Positions 49,453 through 58,666 of a DNA stretch of 64,000 nt are shown piece by piece. Position 1 is the stretch's first letter, and every line of letters starts with the position of its first letter. The notes beneath the pieces were generated by a model, which ran no database searches, had not been told where the DNA came from, and saw only the letters and a list, made by a program, of their open reading frames with translations. Source of the stretch: Amycolatopsis vancoresmycina (GTDB lineage Bacteria; Actinomycetota; Actinomycetes; Mycobacteriales; Pseudonocardiaceae). The DNA lies in assembly GCF_000716785.1 (NCBI RefSeq), contig NZ_JNYY01000006.1, positions 62,001 through 126,000 on the forward strand. Direction: 5' to 3'. Both the position numbers and the translations under genes were made by a program.

Positions 49453-50793
49453 ATGCTTGCCTCGACCGAACACGCCCTCCTCCGCCGGATCGCCCACGAG
49501 CAGGCCGTCTGCCGGGCTCCTTCGCTGGTCGCCGCCGTGGTGCGGGACGGCGGGATCGTCTGGTCCGGCGGCCGGGGGCGCGTCGGTGAGCAGCAGCCCG
49601 GCACCGACACCCAGTACCGGCTCGGCTCGATCACCAAGACGCTCGTCGCCACCGCCGTCATGCGGCTGCGCGACGAGGGCCTGCTCGACCTCAACGACCC
49701 CCTGGAAAAGCACGTCCCGGGCACGCCGTTCGGCAGCGCCACCGTCGCCCAGCTGCTCTCCCACACCTCCGGCCTGACGTCCGAATCGCCTGGCCTGTGG
49801 TGGGAACGCACCCCCGGCGCCGACTGGGACGCGCTGGTCGGCAGCCTCGCCGAGGGCGCGACCAAGCACCGGCCCGGCGCGCGGTTCCACTACTCGAACG
49901 TCGGCTACGGCGTCCTCGGCGAACTCCTCGCGCGCCACCGCGGCAAGGGCTGGCTCTCCGTGCTCGACGAGGAGGTCCTCGGCCCGCTCGGGATGATCCG
50001 CACCACCCCGCACCCGGTCGGCGCGCACGCCGACGGCTTCGCCGTGCACCCCTTCGCCGACGTCCTGCTGCCGGAACCGAGCCCGGACGCCGGCGCGATG
50101 GCGCCCGCCGGGCAGCTGTGGTCCACCGCGAACGACCTCGGCCGCTGGACGGCGTTCCTCGGCGGTGACACCGGCGGCGTGCTCGCGCCGGAAACCGTCG
50201 CCGAGATGCGGACCATGGTCACCGTCGACGACACCGACGTCTGGACGACCGGGTTCGGGCTCGGCTTGATGCTCGTGCGCTACCAGGGCCGCCGGTTCGC
50301 CGGGCACACCGGCTCGATGCCCGGGTTCCTCGCCGTGACGCTGGTCGACCCGGCCGCGCAGACCGGCGCGCTCGTGCTCGCCAACTCGACGTCCGGCGTC
50401 GGCATCACCCAGCTCTGCCTCGACCTCATCACGATGACCGACGAGCTGGAGCCGCGGCTGCCCGCCGAGTGGCTGCCGTCCGCCGCCGACCCGGAGCAGC
50501 TCGCGCTGACCGGCCTCTGGCACTGGGGCCCGACGCCGTACCACCTGCGGCTCCAGCCCGACGGCCTGCTGCTGCTCGCGCCGGTCGAGGGCGCCGGGCG
50601 CAGTTCGCGGTTCCGCCCGGCCGGCAAGGACACCTACGTCGGCCTCGACGCCTACTACGCCGGCGAGACGCTCGAAGTCGGCCGCAACGCCGAAGGCGTC
50701 GCCACGCACCTCGACCTGGCGACGTTCATCTTCACGCGCACGCCGTACGACCCGGGCGCGCCGGTCCCGGGCGGCGTCGAGAACTGGCGGTGA
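49453..50793 (+). CDS. Serine hydrolase, class C beta-lactamase / D-Ala-peptidase family
   Basis: This 446-residue protein of the PBP4*/AmpC fold has active-site motifs S59-I-T-K62 (SxxK), Y147-S-N (YxN) and HTG in RFAGHTGSMPG. There is no signal peptide, so it is probably a cytoplasmic esterase or peptidase rather than a penicillin-binding protein. The last 110 residues form a beta-rich lipocalin-like domain common in this group. CAGAAT (49441-49446) ends 6 nt before the ATG. It ends in a terminator. Confidence 0.9.
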   Translation: MLASTEHALLRRIAHEQAVCRAPSLVAAVVRDGGIVWSGGRGRVGEQQPGTDTQYRLGSITKTLVATAVMRLRDEGLLDLNDPLEKHVPGTPFGSATVAQLLSHTSGLTSESPGLWWERTPGADWDALVGSLAEGATKHRPGARFHYSNVGYGVLGELLARHRGKGWLSVLDEEVLGPLGMIRTTPHPVGAHADGFAVHPFADVLLPEPSPDAGAMAPAGQLWSTANDLGRWTAFLGGDTGGVLAPETVAEMRTMVTVDDTDVWTTGFGLGLMLVRYQGRRFAGHTGSMPGFLAVTLVDPAAQTGALVLANSTSGVGITQLCLDLITMTDELEPRLPAEWLPSAADPEQLALTGLWHWGPTPYHLRLQPDGLLLLAPVEGAGRSSRFRPAGKDTYVGLDAYYAGETLEVGRNAEGVATHLDLATFIFTRTPYDPGAPVPGGVENWR

Positions 50794-50803
50794 GAGGTTG
50801 ACG

Positions 50804-50839
50804 GGCCCCGCTCACACCCCCAGGGTGGTGAGCGGGGCC
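50804..50839 (+). terminator. Terminator of the serine hydrolase gene
   Basis: A 12-bp perfect stem (GGCCCCGCTCAC 50804-50815 / 50828-50839), extendable inwards, is followed by TTCAC; it starts 11 bp after the stop codon. Confidence 0.82.
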
Positions 50840-51000
50840 TTCACAACGGCGTGAAGCTACCGGCGGGACGCCCGCGCGCAAACCGTGTTTTTACCCCCAC
50901 GGCGACCCGCGCCGACGCCCCCGACCGGACCAACGTTCCACATCCCGGACGCGAAAGAACCACCTTCACCAGCCGTATCCCGACCTGAGAGACTGACCAC

Positions 51001-52125
51001 ATGACCGACGCTGAGTTGACCATCCCCGCAGACCTCAAGCCGGCCGACGGCCGCTTCGGCTGCGGACCGTCGAAGGTCCGCGCCGAGCAGCTGAGTGCGC
51101 TGGCGGAGTCCGGCTCCACCTACCTCGGCACGTCGCACCGGCAGAAGCCGGTCAAGTCCCTCGTCGGACGCGTGCGGGCGGGCCTGTCCGAGCTGTTCTC
51201 CCTGCCCGAGGGCTACGAGGTGATCCTCGGCAACGGCGGCACCACGGCGTTCTGGGACGCGGCCGCCTTCGGCCTGGTCCGCGAGCGCGCCCAGCACTTC
51301 ACCTACGGCGAGTTCTCCTCGAAGTTCGCCACCGTGACCAAGGGTGCGCCGTTCCTGGCCGACCCGATCGTGGTCAAGGCCGAGCCGGGCAGCGCGCCGG
51401 ACATCGCCTACGAAACCGGCGCGGACCTGGTCGGCTGGGCGCACAACGAGACGTCGACCGGTGTGGCCGTGCCGGTCCGCCGCCCCGAGGGCAGCGAAGG
51501 CGCCCTGGTCGCGATCGACGCCACCTCCGGCGCCGGCGGCCTCCCGGTCAAGGCCGAGGACTTCGACGTCTACTACTTCGCGCCGCAGAAGTCGTTCGCC
51601 GCCGACGGCGGGCTGTGGATCGCGCTGGCCTCCCCGGCCGCGGTCGAGCGGATCGGCGAGATCGGCGGCGGCGACCGCTGGATCCCGGAGTTCCTGTCGC
51701 TGCCCACCGCGCTGGACAACTCCCGCAAGGACCAGACGTACAACACCCCGGCCGTGGCCACGCTGTTCCTGCTCGCCGAGCAGATCGAGTGGATGAACGG
51801 CCAGGGCGGCCTCGAGTGGACGACCGCGCGCACGAAGGACTCGTCGTCGCGGCTGTACGAGTGGGCCGAGAAGACCAGCTACACGACGCCGTTCGTGAAG
51901 GACCCGGACCTGCGCTCGCAAGTCGTCGGCACGGTCGACTTCAGCGACGACGTCGACGCCGCCGCGGTGGCGAAGGTGCTGCGCGCCAACGGGATCGTCG
52001 ACACCGAGCCGTACCGCAAGCTGGGCCGCAACCAGCTGCGCGTCGGCCTGTTCCCGGCGATCGACCCGGACGACGTCACCAAGCTGACGCATGCGATCGA
52101 GTACGTGGTCGAGCGGCTCAGCTGA
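51001..52125 (+). CDS. serC: Phosphoserine aminotransferase
   Basis: This 374-residue PLP enzyme converts 3-phosphohydroxypyruvate plus glutamate to phosphoserine in serine synthesis. It is the mycobacterial-type SerC: start FGCGPSKVRAEQL, STYLGTSHRQKPVK, GNGGTTAFWDAA (cofactor phosphate site) and PLP lysine K197 in YYFAPQKSFAADGG. GAGACT (50989-50994) ends 6 nt before ATG 51001 and no ribosome site is seen, suggesting a leaderless mRNA. It overlaps the convergent GT87 gene by 8 bp. Corresponds to Rv0884c in the conserved block. Confidence 0.95.
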   Translation: MTDAELTIPADLKPADGRFGCGPSKVRAEQLSALAESGSTYLGTSHRQKPVKSLVGRVRAGLSELFSLPEGYEVILGNGGTTAFWDAAAFGLVRERAQHFTYGEFSSKFATVTKGAPFLADPIVVKAEPGSAPDIAYETGADLVGWAHNETSTGVAVPVRRPEGSEGALVAIDATSGAGGLPVKAEDFDVYYFAPQKSFAADGGLWIALASPAAVERIGEIGGGDRWIPEFLSLPTALDNSRKDQTYNTPAVATLFLLAEQIEWMNGQGGLEWTTARTKDSSSRLYEWAEKTSYTTPFVKDPDLRSQVVGTVDFSDDVDAAAVAKVLRANGIVDTEPYRKLGRNQLRVGLFPAIDPDDVTKLTHAIEYVVERLS

Positions 52126-53335
52126 CCTGAGGCTCCTTGGAGGGGACTTCCGCCGACACGGCGGGAGTCCCCTTCTTCGTGCCCAGGCGGCGGGCACCGA
52201 ACGCGGCCAGGACCAGCAGGACCAGGCCGAACAGCTCGTAGGACTCCGTCGCCAGCCACCAGCCGGGCGAGGGCGCCGGGCGCGGGGCGAACCACATCGG
52301 GCCGACGATGAACAGCGTCAGCCCGGCCACGACGACCGCGGCCGCCACCCACCGGACCACCCGGTCGAACCGCCACGCGTACCACCCGGCCAGCACCAGG
52401 ACCGGCACGCACCACGTCCAGTGGTGGGTCCACGAGATCGGCGAGACCAGCAGCCCGCCGAGCGCGCAGGCGGTGAGCCCGAGCACCGGCTCGGCGGCGC
52501 GCACGATGATCACCGCGACCAGGGCCATCACGGCCAGCGCGGCCAGCACCCAGGCGAACTCCGGCAGCCCGGCGCGCACGGTCAGGCCGTGCAGCGACTG
52601 GTTGCCGACGTAGTCGACGCCGCCGATGCGGCCCGCGTCGAAGACGAGCTTCGTCCAGTACGTGACCGATGCCGACGGCCGGATCAGCCACAGCAGCGCC
52701 CCGGCCGCGACGAACCCGGCGACCACCCGCGCGGCCGATCGGAAGTCGCGGCGGACCAGGAAGTAGACGACGAAGACGGCCGGGGTCAGCTTGATCGCCG
52801 CGGCCACGCCGATCAGCAGGCCCTTCGTCCGCTTCCGCGCACCGGGCAGCAGGACGTCGAGCACCACCAGCACCATGAGCAGCGCGTTGATCTGCCCGAA
52901 GCCGAGCGTCGAGCGCACCGGCTCGAGCAGGGCGCCCGCGAGCTGGGCGCCGATGGCGACCAGCGCGGCCACCGTCCGGCCGCGGACCTTCGAGGCGTCG
53001 GTGAGCGAGCCGTTGAGCGTCGCGACGTAGAGGTAGGCGACCACGCCGGTCGCGAGGATCGACGCGATGCTGAGCAGCTTCATCGTCACCGCGAACGGCA
53101 GCAGCGTGCCGGGCAGGAACACCGCGGCGGCGAACGGCGTGTAGGTGAACGGCAGCAGGATCTGGTGCGTGGTCGGCACCCAGGCGTCGTACGGCGAGCC
53201 CTGCTCGGCCAGGGCTTTGGCGCCACCCAGGTAAACCTCCAGGTCGAGGCCGTCAAAGCGCTTCAGGAGCAGCACCAGGACAACGGCGGCGACCTCGAGC
53301 ACCACCAGCGACCAAGCCAGCTTCCGCCCAGTCAA
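52118..53335 (-). CDS. GT87-family polyprenyl-phosphate-mannose-type alpha-mannosyltransferase (DUF2029)
   Basis: This 405-residue integral membrane glycosyltransferase of the GT-C fold has about ten helices. The early loop DGLDLEVYLGGAKALAEQGSPYD contains the catalytic-type acidic residue, and VGNQSLHG and SPISWTHHW motifs are shared with PimE-like and arabinan/mannan mannosyltransferases of actinobacteria. It probably adds alpha-mannose from polyprenyl-phosphate-mannose to a lipoglycan. The start is TTG 53335 (MTGRKLAW), the only start before helix 1. Its 3' end contains the serC terminator. Confidence 0.85.
   Translation of the reverse strand: MTGRKLAWSLVVLEVAAVVLVLLLKRFDGLDLEVYLGGAKALAEQGSPYDAWVPTTHQILLPFTYTPFAAAVFLPGTLLPFAVTMKLLSIASILATGVVAYLYVATLNGSLTDASKVRGRTVAALVAIGAQLAGALLEPVRSTLGFGQINALLMVLVVLDVLLPGARKRTKGLLIGVAAAIKLTPAVFVVYFLVRRDFRSAARVVAGFVAAGALLWLIRPSASVTYWTKLVFDAGRIGGVDYVGNQSLHGLTVRAGLPEFAWVLAALAVMALVAVIIVRAAEPVLGLTACALGGLLVSPISWTHHWTWCVPVLVLAGWYAWRFDRVVRWVAAAVVVAGLTLFIVGPMWFAPRPAPSPGWWLATESYELFGLVLLVLAAFGARRLGTKKGTPAVSAEVPSKEPQVS
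52141..52174. terminator. Terminator of serC, within 3' coding end of the GT87 gene
   Basis: The stem AGGGGACTTCCGCCG (52141-52155) pairs with 52159-52174 with one bulge and a 3-nt loop, followed by CTTCTTCGT. It begins 16 bp after the serC stop. Confidence 0.75.
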
Positions 53336-53384
53336 TGTGCCCCCCTCGACCCCAGGTCTTCGACCGGCCGAGATTACCCGGGGC

Positions 53385-54911
53385 TCAGCAGCAGCCGTGC
53401 ACCGGCAACCGCACTGACCTGGCGTTCGCCGCGGTGACCGGGCGGCTCGCCGCGGCTTCGGCGTCGGCCAGCAGCCGGTCGAGCGCGGCCCGGCCGAGCA
53501 CGCGGCCGGCGGTGACGACCGTGTCGACCCGCCGGACCGCGCCGATGTCGGCGAGCGGGTCGGCGTCGAGCAGGACCAGGTCGGCGTCCTTGCCGGGGGC
53601 GATCGTCCCGGCGGTGTGCGCCCGGCCGAGGAACGCGGCCGCGTCGCGGGTCACCGACTGCAGCGCCCGCCGCGGGCTCAGCCCGGCTTCGACCAGCCAG
53701 CCGAGCTCGTCGTGCAGGCTGAACCCGGGGAAGACGTAAGGGTTCTGGCAGTCGGTCCCGCCGAGGATCCCGACGCCGGCGCGGTGCGCCTCCCCGACGA
53801 GCCGCAGCTGCGCCTCGAAGTACGCCTCCTGCTGGGCGGCCTGCGTGGCGGTGACCGGGGTGAACAGCGGCAGCCGGTCGGCCCAGAGATCGCGGATGTC
53901 CTGGGAGACGTACTTGAGCCGGGGGTCGTGGGCGTAGGCGTCGGCGGGCCGCGAGATCACCCGGTTGACCGTGAAGGTGGGGCTGAGCCGGCTGCCGTAG
54001 GCGTTGAGGCCCGCGAAGTGCTGCGCCGCGGCGGCCGGGTCGTACGCCTGCGCGGCCTGCCGGTCGAGTTCGCGGGCCAGGTTGAAGAAGTCGCGCGGGG
54101 CCTTCGGGTCGAACGGCGTCGCGTCGAGCCGGGCGAGGAACTCGTCCCGGCGGCTCGACGTCGCGATCGGCAGCCCGAAGAGGTGCTCGAAGCTGCGCTG
54201 GCCGGCCTTGGCGGCGTCGAGCACACGCAGCCGGTAGGGCCAGTGCCCGGCGAACGGCAGGCCGTGGCGACGGCATTCGTCGGCGATCGCGGCGAACGCG
54301 TCCTCCGGCAGGTAGAAGTACACCTTGACGAAGTCCGAGCGCTGCGCGACGGCGGTCCGGACCGCGGCCCGCGCCTGGGCGGCGTCCGCGACCTTGGTGA
54401 CCGGCGGGCCGAGCAGCGACACCGGGCCGTCGAGGATCGCGCTGGCCAGCACGACCCGCGGGCCGAGCAGCTCGCCGCGGGCGATCTTGTCGCGGGTGAC
54501 GCGGTTTTCGTCGTAGCCCTGCATTTCCCGGATGCCGGTGACGCCGTTGGCCAGGAACAGCGGCGGCCACAGGTCTTCGTAGTCGATGCCGTGGGCGTGC
54601 ATGTCCCACAGGCCGGGCACGAGGTAGCGGCCGCGGCCGTCGATCACGCGGGCGCTCCCGCACGACGGCACGTCGGCCGCCGGGCCGACCCAGGCGATCC
54701 GGTCCCCGACCAGCACGACGGCGGAGTCCGGCCGGGACGGGCCGTCGGTGCCGTCGATCAGGGTCGCCCCGGTCACCACCACGACGCCCGTGCCGGCGGC
54801 CGCGGCCTCCTGCGCGAACACGGCGGGCGCGACTCCGGCGGCGGCCAGGCCCGCTCCCGCCGTCGCCAGCCACCGCAGGAAATCGCGCCGGTTCGCCTCG
54901 ACTCGCAACAC
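53385..54911 (-). CDS. Tat-exported amidohydrolase
   Basis: This 508-residue amidohydrolase begins MLRVEANRRDFLRWLATAGA, a twin-arginine signal (RRDFLRW) with a hydrophobic tail ending near VFAQ. Metal motifs are LWDMHAHGID (HxH), a Lys in DFVKVYFYLP, His residues in AGHWPYRL and RSFEHLFG, and a late Asp in GILGGTDCQNP. It is therefore a folded, cofactor-loaded enzyme exported to the cell surface, unlike the cytoplasmic amidohydrolase at 25618. Substrate is unknown. GTG 54911 gives the best signal peptide; the longer frame runs into the next gene's terminator. Confidence 0.87.
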   Translation of the reverse strand: MLRVEANRRDFLRWLATAGAGLAAAGVAPAVFAQEAAAAGTGVVVVTGATLIDGTDGPSRPDSAVVLVGDRIAWVGPAADVPSCGSARVIDGRGRYLVPGLWDMHAHGIDYEDLWPPLFLANGVTGIREMQGYDENRVTRDKIARGELLGPRVVLASAILDGPVSLLGPPVTKVADAAQARAAVRTAVAQRSDFVKVYFYLPEDAFAAIADECRRHGLPFAGHWPYRLRVLDAAKAGQRSFEHLFGLPIATSSRRDEFLARLDATPFDPKAPRDFFNLARELDRQAAQAYDPAAAAQHFAGLNAYGSRLSPTFTVNRVISRPADAYAHDPRLKYVSQDIRDLWADRLPLFTPVTATQAAQQEAYFEAQLRLVGEAHRAGVGILGGTDCQNPYVFPGFSLHDELGWLVEAGLSPRRALQSVTRDAAAFLGRAHTAGTIAPGKDADLVLLDADPLADIGAVRRVDTVVTAGRVLGRAALDRLLADAEAAASRPVTAANARSVRLPVHGCC

Positions 54912-54993
54912 AGCCGTCCCGCCCTTCGGTCGACCCTCCCCCGCAGCCTCATCCAACACCCGGCCGATCGTGGCGGAAATCTTCCAACGTGCT

Positions 54994-55030
54994 GAATGCC
55001 GGGCGGCGCGTAACCCGCCACCCGGCATTC
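54994..55030 (-). terminator. Terminator of the MacB-type operon
   Basis: A 10-bp perfect outer stem (GAATGCCGGG 54994-55003 / 55021-55030), with further GGC/GCC pairs inside, lies just past the permease stop on the minus strand. Confidence 0.75.
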
Positions 55031-55038
55031 GTGCACCC

Positions 55039-56244
55039 TCAGGCCAGCGCGCGCGTGGGCGCCAGGCGCGCCGCCCGCACCGCCGGGTAGGCCCCCGCCA
55101 CCGCCCCGACCAGCGCCGCCACGCCCACACCGCCGGCCAGCGCCGCCGACGGCAGCACCGCCGGCCAGCCCTGGCTCAGCGCGTACCCCGCTGTCACCAG
55201 CACCCCGGCGAGCACCCCCGCCAGCCCGCCGAGCCCGGACAGCAGCACCGATTCGGCCAGGAACTGCCCGCGGATCTGCCGTTTCGTCGCCCCGAGCGCG
55301 CGGCGCAGGCCGATCTCGCGCCGCCGTTCCAGCACCGAGATGACCATCGTGTTCGCCACCCCGACGCCGCCGACGAGCAGGGCGACACCGCCGAGCCCGA
55401 GGAACAGCGCGCTGTACGTCGTGTCGGTGAGCTTCTGCGCGGCGAGGGCGTCCGACGGGCGGCGCACCTGGACCTCGTTCGGCGCCTGCGGGTTCAGCGT
55501 CGCGGCCAGCACCGACCGCACGGCGTCCACAGAGGACTCTTCGGTGCGGACGTACACAGTGGACGGATGGCCGTCGAACTCCAGCAGCCGCTTCGCGACG
55601 TCCCAGCCGACCAGCACCGAGCGTTCGACCTCCGGGGCCAGCGGCATCGGCGCGAGGATCCCGACCACGGTGAACCACTGCGTCCCGATCAGCACCTGCG
55701 GCGGGCGCGCGGGGTCGATGTGGTCGATGCCGAGCCGGGCCGCGGCCTGGGAACCGAGCACCGTCACCGGGTAGTCCTGGTTGCCCGCGGCCAGGAACGC
55801 CCCCGCCCGCACCTTGCCGCCCAGCACGGCGAGCAGGTCCGGGCGGGCCGCGTACACGGCGAGCCCGGACGTGTCGTCCGGCGCGATCTTGTCGCTGCGC
55901 CGGACGCTCGCCGACGTCGTCCCGGTGCCGGCAGCCGCTCGGACCGGGCCCACCCGCTTGGCCATCGGGACGGCGTCGTCGGGCAGCACCGCGTTCTTCC
56001 CGAAGAGCGTCTGCCCCGGCCCGGCGGTGAGCAGGTTCGTGCCGAGCGCCGCCAGCCGGTCGTGCAGGGCCTGCGCGCCGGACGCCGGGATGGCCAGCAC
56101 CGCCACCATCGCGGCGACGCCGATCGCGATGCCCAGCGCGGACAGCACCGCCCGCACGGGCCGCGTCCGCATGCCGTGCGCGCCGAGCGCGACGACGTCC
56201 GGTGGCTTCAGCCGGGCCGGTTCGGGCAGCTTCACCAGTGTCAT
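55039..56244 (-). CDS. MacB/FtsX-type ABC transporter permease
   Basis: This 401-residue MacB-like permease has one N-terminal helix (about 32-52, SALGIAIGVAAMVAVLAI), a large extracytoplasmic domain (about 55-275) and three C-terminal helices. The family motif ERRREIGLRRALGATKRQIRGQFL (core EIGLRRALGATKRQI) is the coupling region. It forms a tripartite system with the ATPase and adaptor encoded upstream. ATG 56244 overlaps the ATPase stop. Such systems export peptides or lipoproteins, or transduce force; the function here is unknown. Confidence 0.92.
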   Translation of the reverse strand: MTLVKLPEPARLKPPDVVALGAHGMRTRPVRAVLSALGIAIGVAAMVAVLAIPASGAQALHDRLAALGTNLLTAGPGQTLFGKNAVLPDDAVPMAKRVGPVRAAAGTGTTSASVRRSDKIAPDDTSGLAVYAARPDLLAVLGGKVRAGAFLAAGNQDYPVTVLGSQAAARLGIDHIDPARPPQVLIGTQWFTVVGILAPMPLAPEVERSVLVGWDVAKRLLEFDGHPSTVYVRTEESSVDAVRSVLAATLNPQAPNEVQVRRPSDALAAQKLTDTTYSALFLGLGGVALLVGGVGVANTMVISVLERRREIGLRRALGATKRQIRGQFLAESVLLSGLGGLAGVLAGVLVTAGYALSQGWPAVLPSAALAGGVGVAALVGAVAGAYPAVRAARLAPTRALA

Positions 56245-56927
56245 CGCGCACCCGCCAGTCCGGTGTCGAGCCGCAGGTGCCCGTCGAGCAGCTCGATCCG
56301 GCGCGGCATGCCCGCGGCGATCTCGCGGTCGTGGGTGATCACGACGATCGTGGTGCCGCCGGTGGACAGCTCGCCCAGCAGCGAGAGCACCGATGCGCCG
56401 GTGCCGGTGTCGAGGTTGCCGGTCGGCTCGTCGGCCAGCAGGATCGCCGGGTCGTTGACCACCGCCCTGGCGATGGCGACGCGCTGGCGTTCGCCGCCGG
56501 ACAGCTCGCCGGGCCGGTGCCACGCCCGGTGTCCCAGCTTGACGCGGTCGAGCGCGGCCAGCGCCCGCGCCCGCCGCCGTCGCCGCGGCACCCCGGCGTA
56601 GAGCAGGCCGGTGCACACGTTGTCCACCGCACTCATCCCTTCGTCGAGGAAGAACTGCTGGAACACGAACCCGATCCAGCGCGAGCGCAGCGCCGAGACC
56701 TTGCGGTCGGGCAGCGCGGCGACGTCGTGGCCGCGCAGCTCGACCCGCCCCGACGACGGCCGGTCCAGCGTGCCCATCAGGTGCAGCAGGGTGGACTTGC
56801 CGGAGCCGGACGGCCCGACGATCGCCACCATCTCGCCGTCCTCCAGGGCGAGCGAGACGCCGTCGAGGGCGGCGACCCCGCCGGGGTAGGTGCGCGTGAC
56901 CTCGTGCACGCGCAGCACGGGCGTCAC
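56241..56927 (-). CDS. MacB/LolD-type ABC ATP-binding protein
   Basis: This 228-residue ATPase has Walker A GPSGSGKST (about 38-46), signature LSGGERQRVAIARA, Walker B AILLADEPTGNLD and H-loop VITHDRE. The FQQFFLDEGMSAVDNV Q-loop region is typical of LolD/MacB. GTG 56927 overlaps the adaptor stop. It works with the permease that follows. Confidence 0.94.
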   Translation of the reverse strand: MTPVLRVHEVTRTYPGGVAALDGVSLALEDGEMVAIVGPSGSGKSTLLHLMGTLDRPSSGRVELRGHDVAALPDRKVSALRSRWIGFVFQQFFLDEGMSAVDNVCTGLLYAGVPRRRRRARALAALDRVKLGHRAWHRPGELSGGERQRVAIARAVVNDPAILLADEPTGNLDTGTGASVLSLLGELSTGGTTIVVITHDREIAAGMPRRIELLDGHLRLDTGLAGAR

Positions 56928-58018
56928 GACGTCGTCACCACCCGCATGCCGGCGGCCAGCCCGGCGCCGGTGACCTCGACCTTCCCGCCGCTGAACAGTC
57001 CCGTTCGGACACCGATCAGCCGTCGCTGCCCGTGCTCGTCGACCTCGACCGCGTACCCGCCTTCGGCGAGCGCCAGCAGCGCGCCGACCGGGACCGCGAG
57101 GACGCCTTGGTGGACGTCCTTGGTGAACCGGACGGTCGCCGGGGCCGAGTCGAGCGGGCCGGCGGCGGCCGGGTCATCGAGCCGGACGGTCACGGTGATC
57201 TTGGGCTTGCCGTCGTCCTGGCCCGCCTGGTCCTTGCCCTCGACGGCGGTCCGCCCGACGTCGGTGATCGTGCCCGTCGTCGTCTTCCCGTTGATCGTCA
57301 CCGATGCCTTCGCGCCCTGCTGGGCGAGGCCCTGCTTCGCCGCGTCGAGCTTCACCTGCACCGAACGGACCGGGCCGGTCGTCTTGAGCACCTCGCCCTG
57401 GGCCGGCGAACCGAGCTTGGCCTGGACGGCCGAAACCCGCAGCTCGCCCGCCGCCAGCACGACGTCACCCTGGCCGAACGTGCCCGTCTGCGCCAGGCCG
57501 AGGGACTTCTGCCACTTCTTCAGCGCGGCCGCCGTCGCCGCGGTGAACTTCTTGTCCGGCGTGCCGAAGCCGCCGAACCCGCACGCCTTGAGGTTCTCCT
57601 CCAGCTGCTTGACGTCGGCGCCGTCGTCCGCGCCGAGCGCGAGGTCGCGGTAGAACGGCAAGGTGCCGTAGAACAGCGGCACCGGCTTGGCGTCCACTCC
57701 GTACACCGCCTGGCAGCGGGTCAGGGTGGCGCCCGCGGACGGCAGCGACGTGATCGTGCCGGGCTTGCGGCCGCCGACGACCGACTCGTCGCCGTAGCCG
57801 AGGGTGCCGTCGGCCTCTTCCTCTTCGCTGAGATCGGTCTTGACGACCTCGGCCGTCTCGACCGGCGGCGGCGCGGCCTCCTTGACCGGCGTCGCGCTCG
57901 ACACCCGCGTCAGGATCACGACGGAGCTGGTGCCCAGCACCACGACCAGGACGGCGCCGGCGACGAACCAGCGCGTCCGGCCGCGGCGGCGCGGCTTGAG
58001 GTGGGTCACGTCGTTCAC
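56924..58018 (-). CDS. Membrane-fusion adaptor with peptidoglycan-binding domain
   Basis: This 364-residue adaptor has a basic N-terminus (HLKPRRRGRTR), one membrane helix (about 19-39) and a periplasm-like region carrying a PG_binding_1 module (ADVKQLEENLKACGFG ... AAALKKWQKSLGL). A hairpin/beta-barrel part follows (VPVGALLALAEGGYAVEV). The layout matches actinobacterial HlyD-like adaptors that anchor MacB-type exporters to the cell wall. GTG 58018 overlaps the lipoprotein stop. It links the exporter to the outside face of a Gram-positive envelope. Confidence 0.9.
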   Translation of the reverse strand: MNDVTHLKPRRRGRTRWFVAGAVLVVVLGTSSVVILTRVSSATPVKEAAPPPVETAEVVKTDLSEEEEADGTLGYGDESVVGGRKPGTITSLPSAGATLTRCQAVYGVDAKPVPLFYGTLPFYRDLALGADDGADVKQLEENLKACGFGGFGTPDKKFTAATAAALKKWQKSLGLAQTGTFGQGDVVLAAGELRVSAVQAKLGSPAQGEVLKTTGPVRSVQVKLDAAKQGLAQQGAKASVTINGKTTTGTITDVGRTAVEGKDQAGQDDGKPKITVTVRLDDPAAAGPLDSAPATVRFTKDVHQGVLAVPVGALLALAEGGYAVEVDEHGQRRLIGVRTGLFSGGKVEVTGAGLAAGMRVVTTS

Positions 58019-58554
58019 TGGCCCGCCCTGGAGCTGACGCTCATGCCGAGCCCGCACGCCTTGGCGGCCTCTTCGAACTTCTTCGGGTCGTCGCCCATCC
58101 CGCCGATCCGGGTGGCGCCCTTCCCGGCCGGATCCGGGTCCGGCATGTCGATGCCGTGGTCCCGCATGCACTTGGCGTCCTTGCGCATCTTGTCGAGTTC
58201 CTCGGCACTCGGCGGCTTCATCTCGCCGCCGTTGGGCATGAGGTGCTTGCACGCGTTCTGCGCGGCGTCGAGCTTCCCGGTGTCGCCGTCCTTGCTGCCC
58301 AGGGTGACCGCCATGCCCTTGCCGTCGCCGGCCGGCTTCGGGTCGGGCATGTCGACGCCGTGCTCGCGCATGCACTTGGCGAACTCGCGCATCTTGTCCT
58401 CGTCGCTCTTGCCGCTGTTGTCGGCGGCGGTGGGGCCGCCGCTCTTCGGCGGCGTCGAGATCGAGGCGACCTTCGACCCGTCGTCCGCCTTCGCGCCGCA
58501 ACCCCCGAGCAGCAACGCCGCCCCGATCGCCGCGACGACGATCCGTGTCCGCAT
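58015..58554 (-). CDS. Lipoprotein with two tandem CMREHG domains
   Basis: This 179-residue lipoprotein has signal peptide MRTRIVVAAIGAALLLGGC (lipobox LGGC). Two related units of about 55 residues follow: unit 1 from MREFAKCMREHGVDMPDP (about 55) to NACKHL, and unit 2 from MRKDAKCMRDHGIDMPDP (about 123) to KACGLGM. Each has two Cys, so one disulphide per unit is likely. It is first in the operon with adaptor, ATPase and permease, and divergent from a two-component system. It may be the surface sensor or substrate-binding part; function unknown. Confidence 0.85.
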   Translation of the reverse strand: MRTRIVVAAIGAALLLGGCGAKADDGSKVASISTPPKSGGPTAADNSGKSDEDKMREFAKCMREHGVDMPDPKPAGDGKGMAVTLGSKDGDTGKLDAAQNACKHLMPNGGEMKPPSAEELDKMRKDAKCMRDHGIDMPDPDPAGKGATRIGGMGDDPKKFEEAAKACGLGMSVSSRAGQ

Positions 58555-58614
58555 CGGCTCGCTCCTTTCGTCCGGATGAGGGCCAGGTCTACGGATCGGG
58601 GGATTCGGGCGCGC

Positions 58615-58630
58615 TAAGCGACGTCGCTTA
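58615..58630. promoter_or_regulatory. 16-bp perfect palindrome between divergent exporter and two-component operons
   Basis: TAAGCGACGTCGCTTA (58615-58630) is a perfect palindrome 60 bp upstream of the lipoprotein start and 37 bp upstream of the response regulator start. A CTTATG direct repeat follows (58627-58632, 58638-58643). It is a likely binding site for the OmpR-type regulator or another dimeric factor. Confidence 0.65.
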
Positions 58631-58666
58631 TGCGGTCCTTATGGCGTGCCTGCGCAGACTGGGTGG

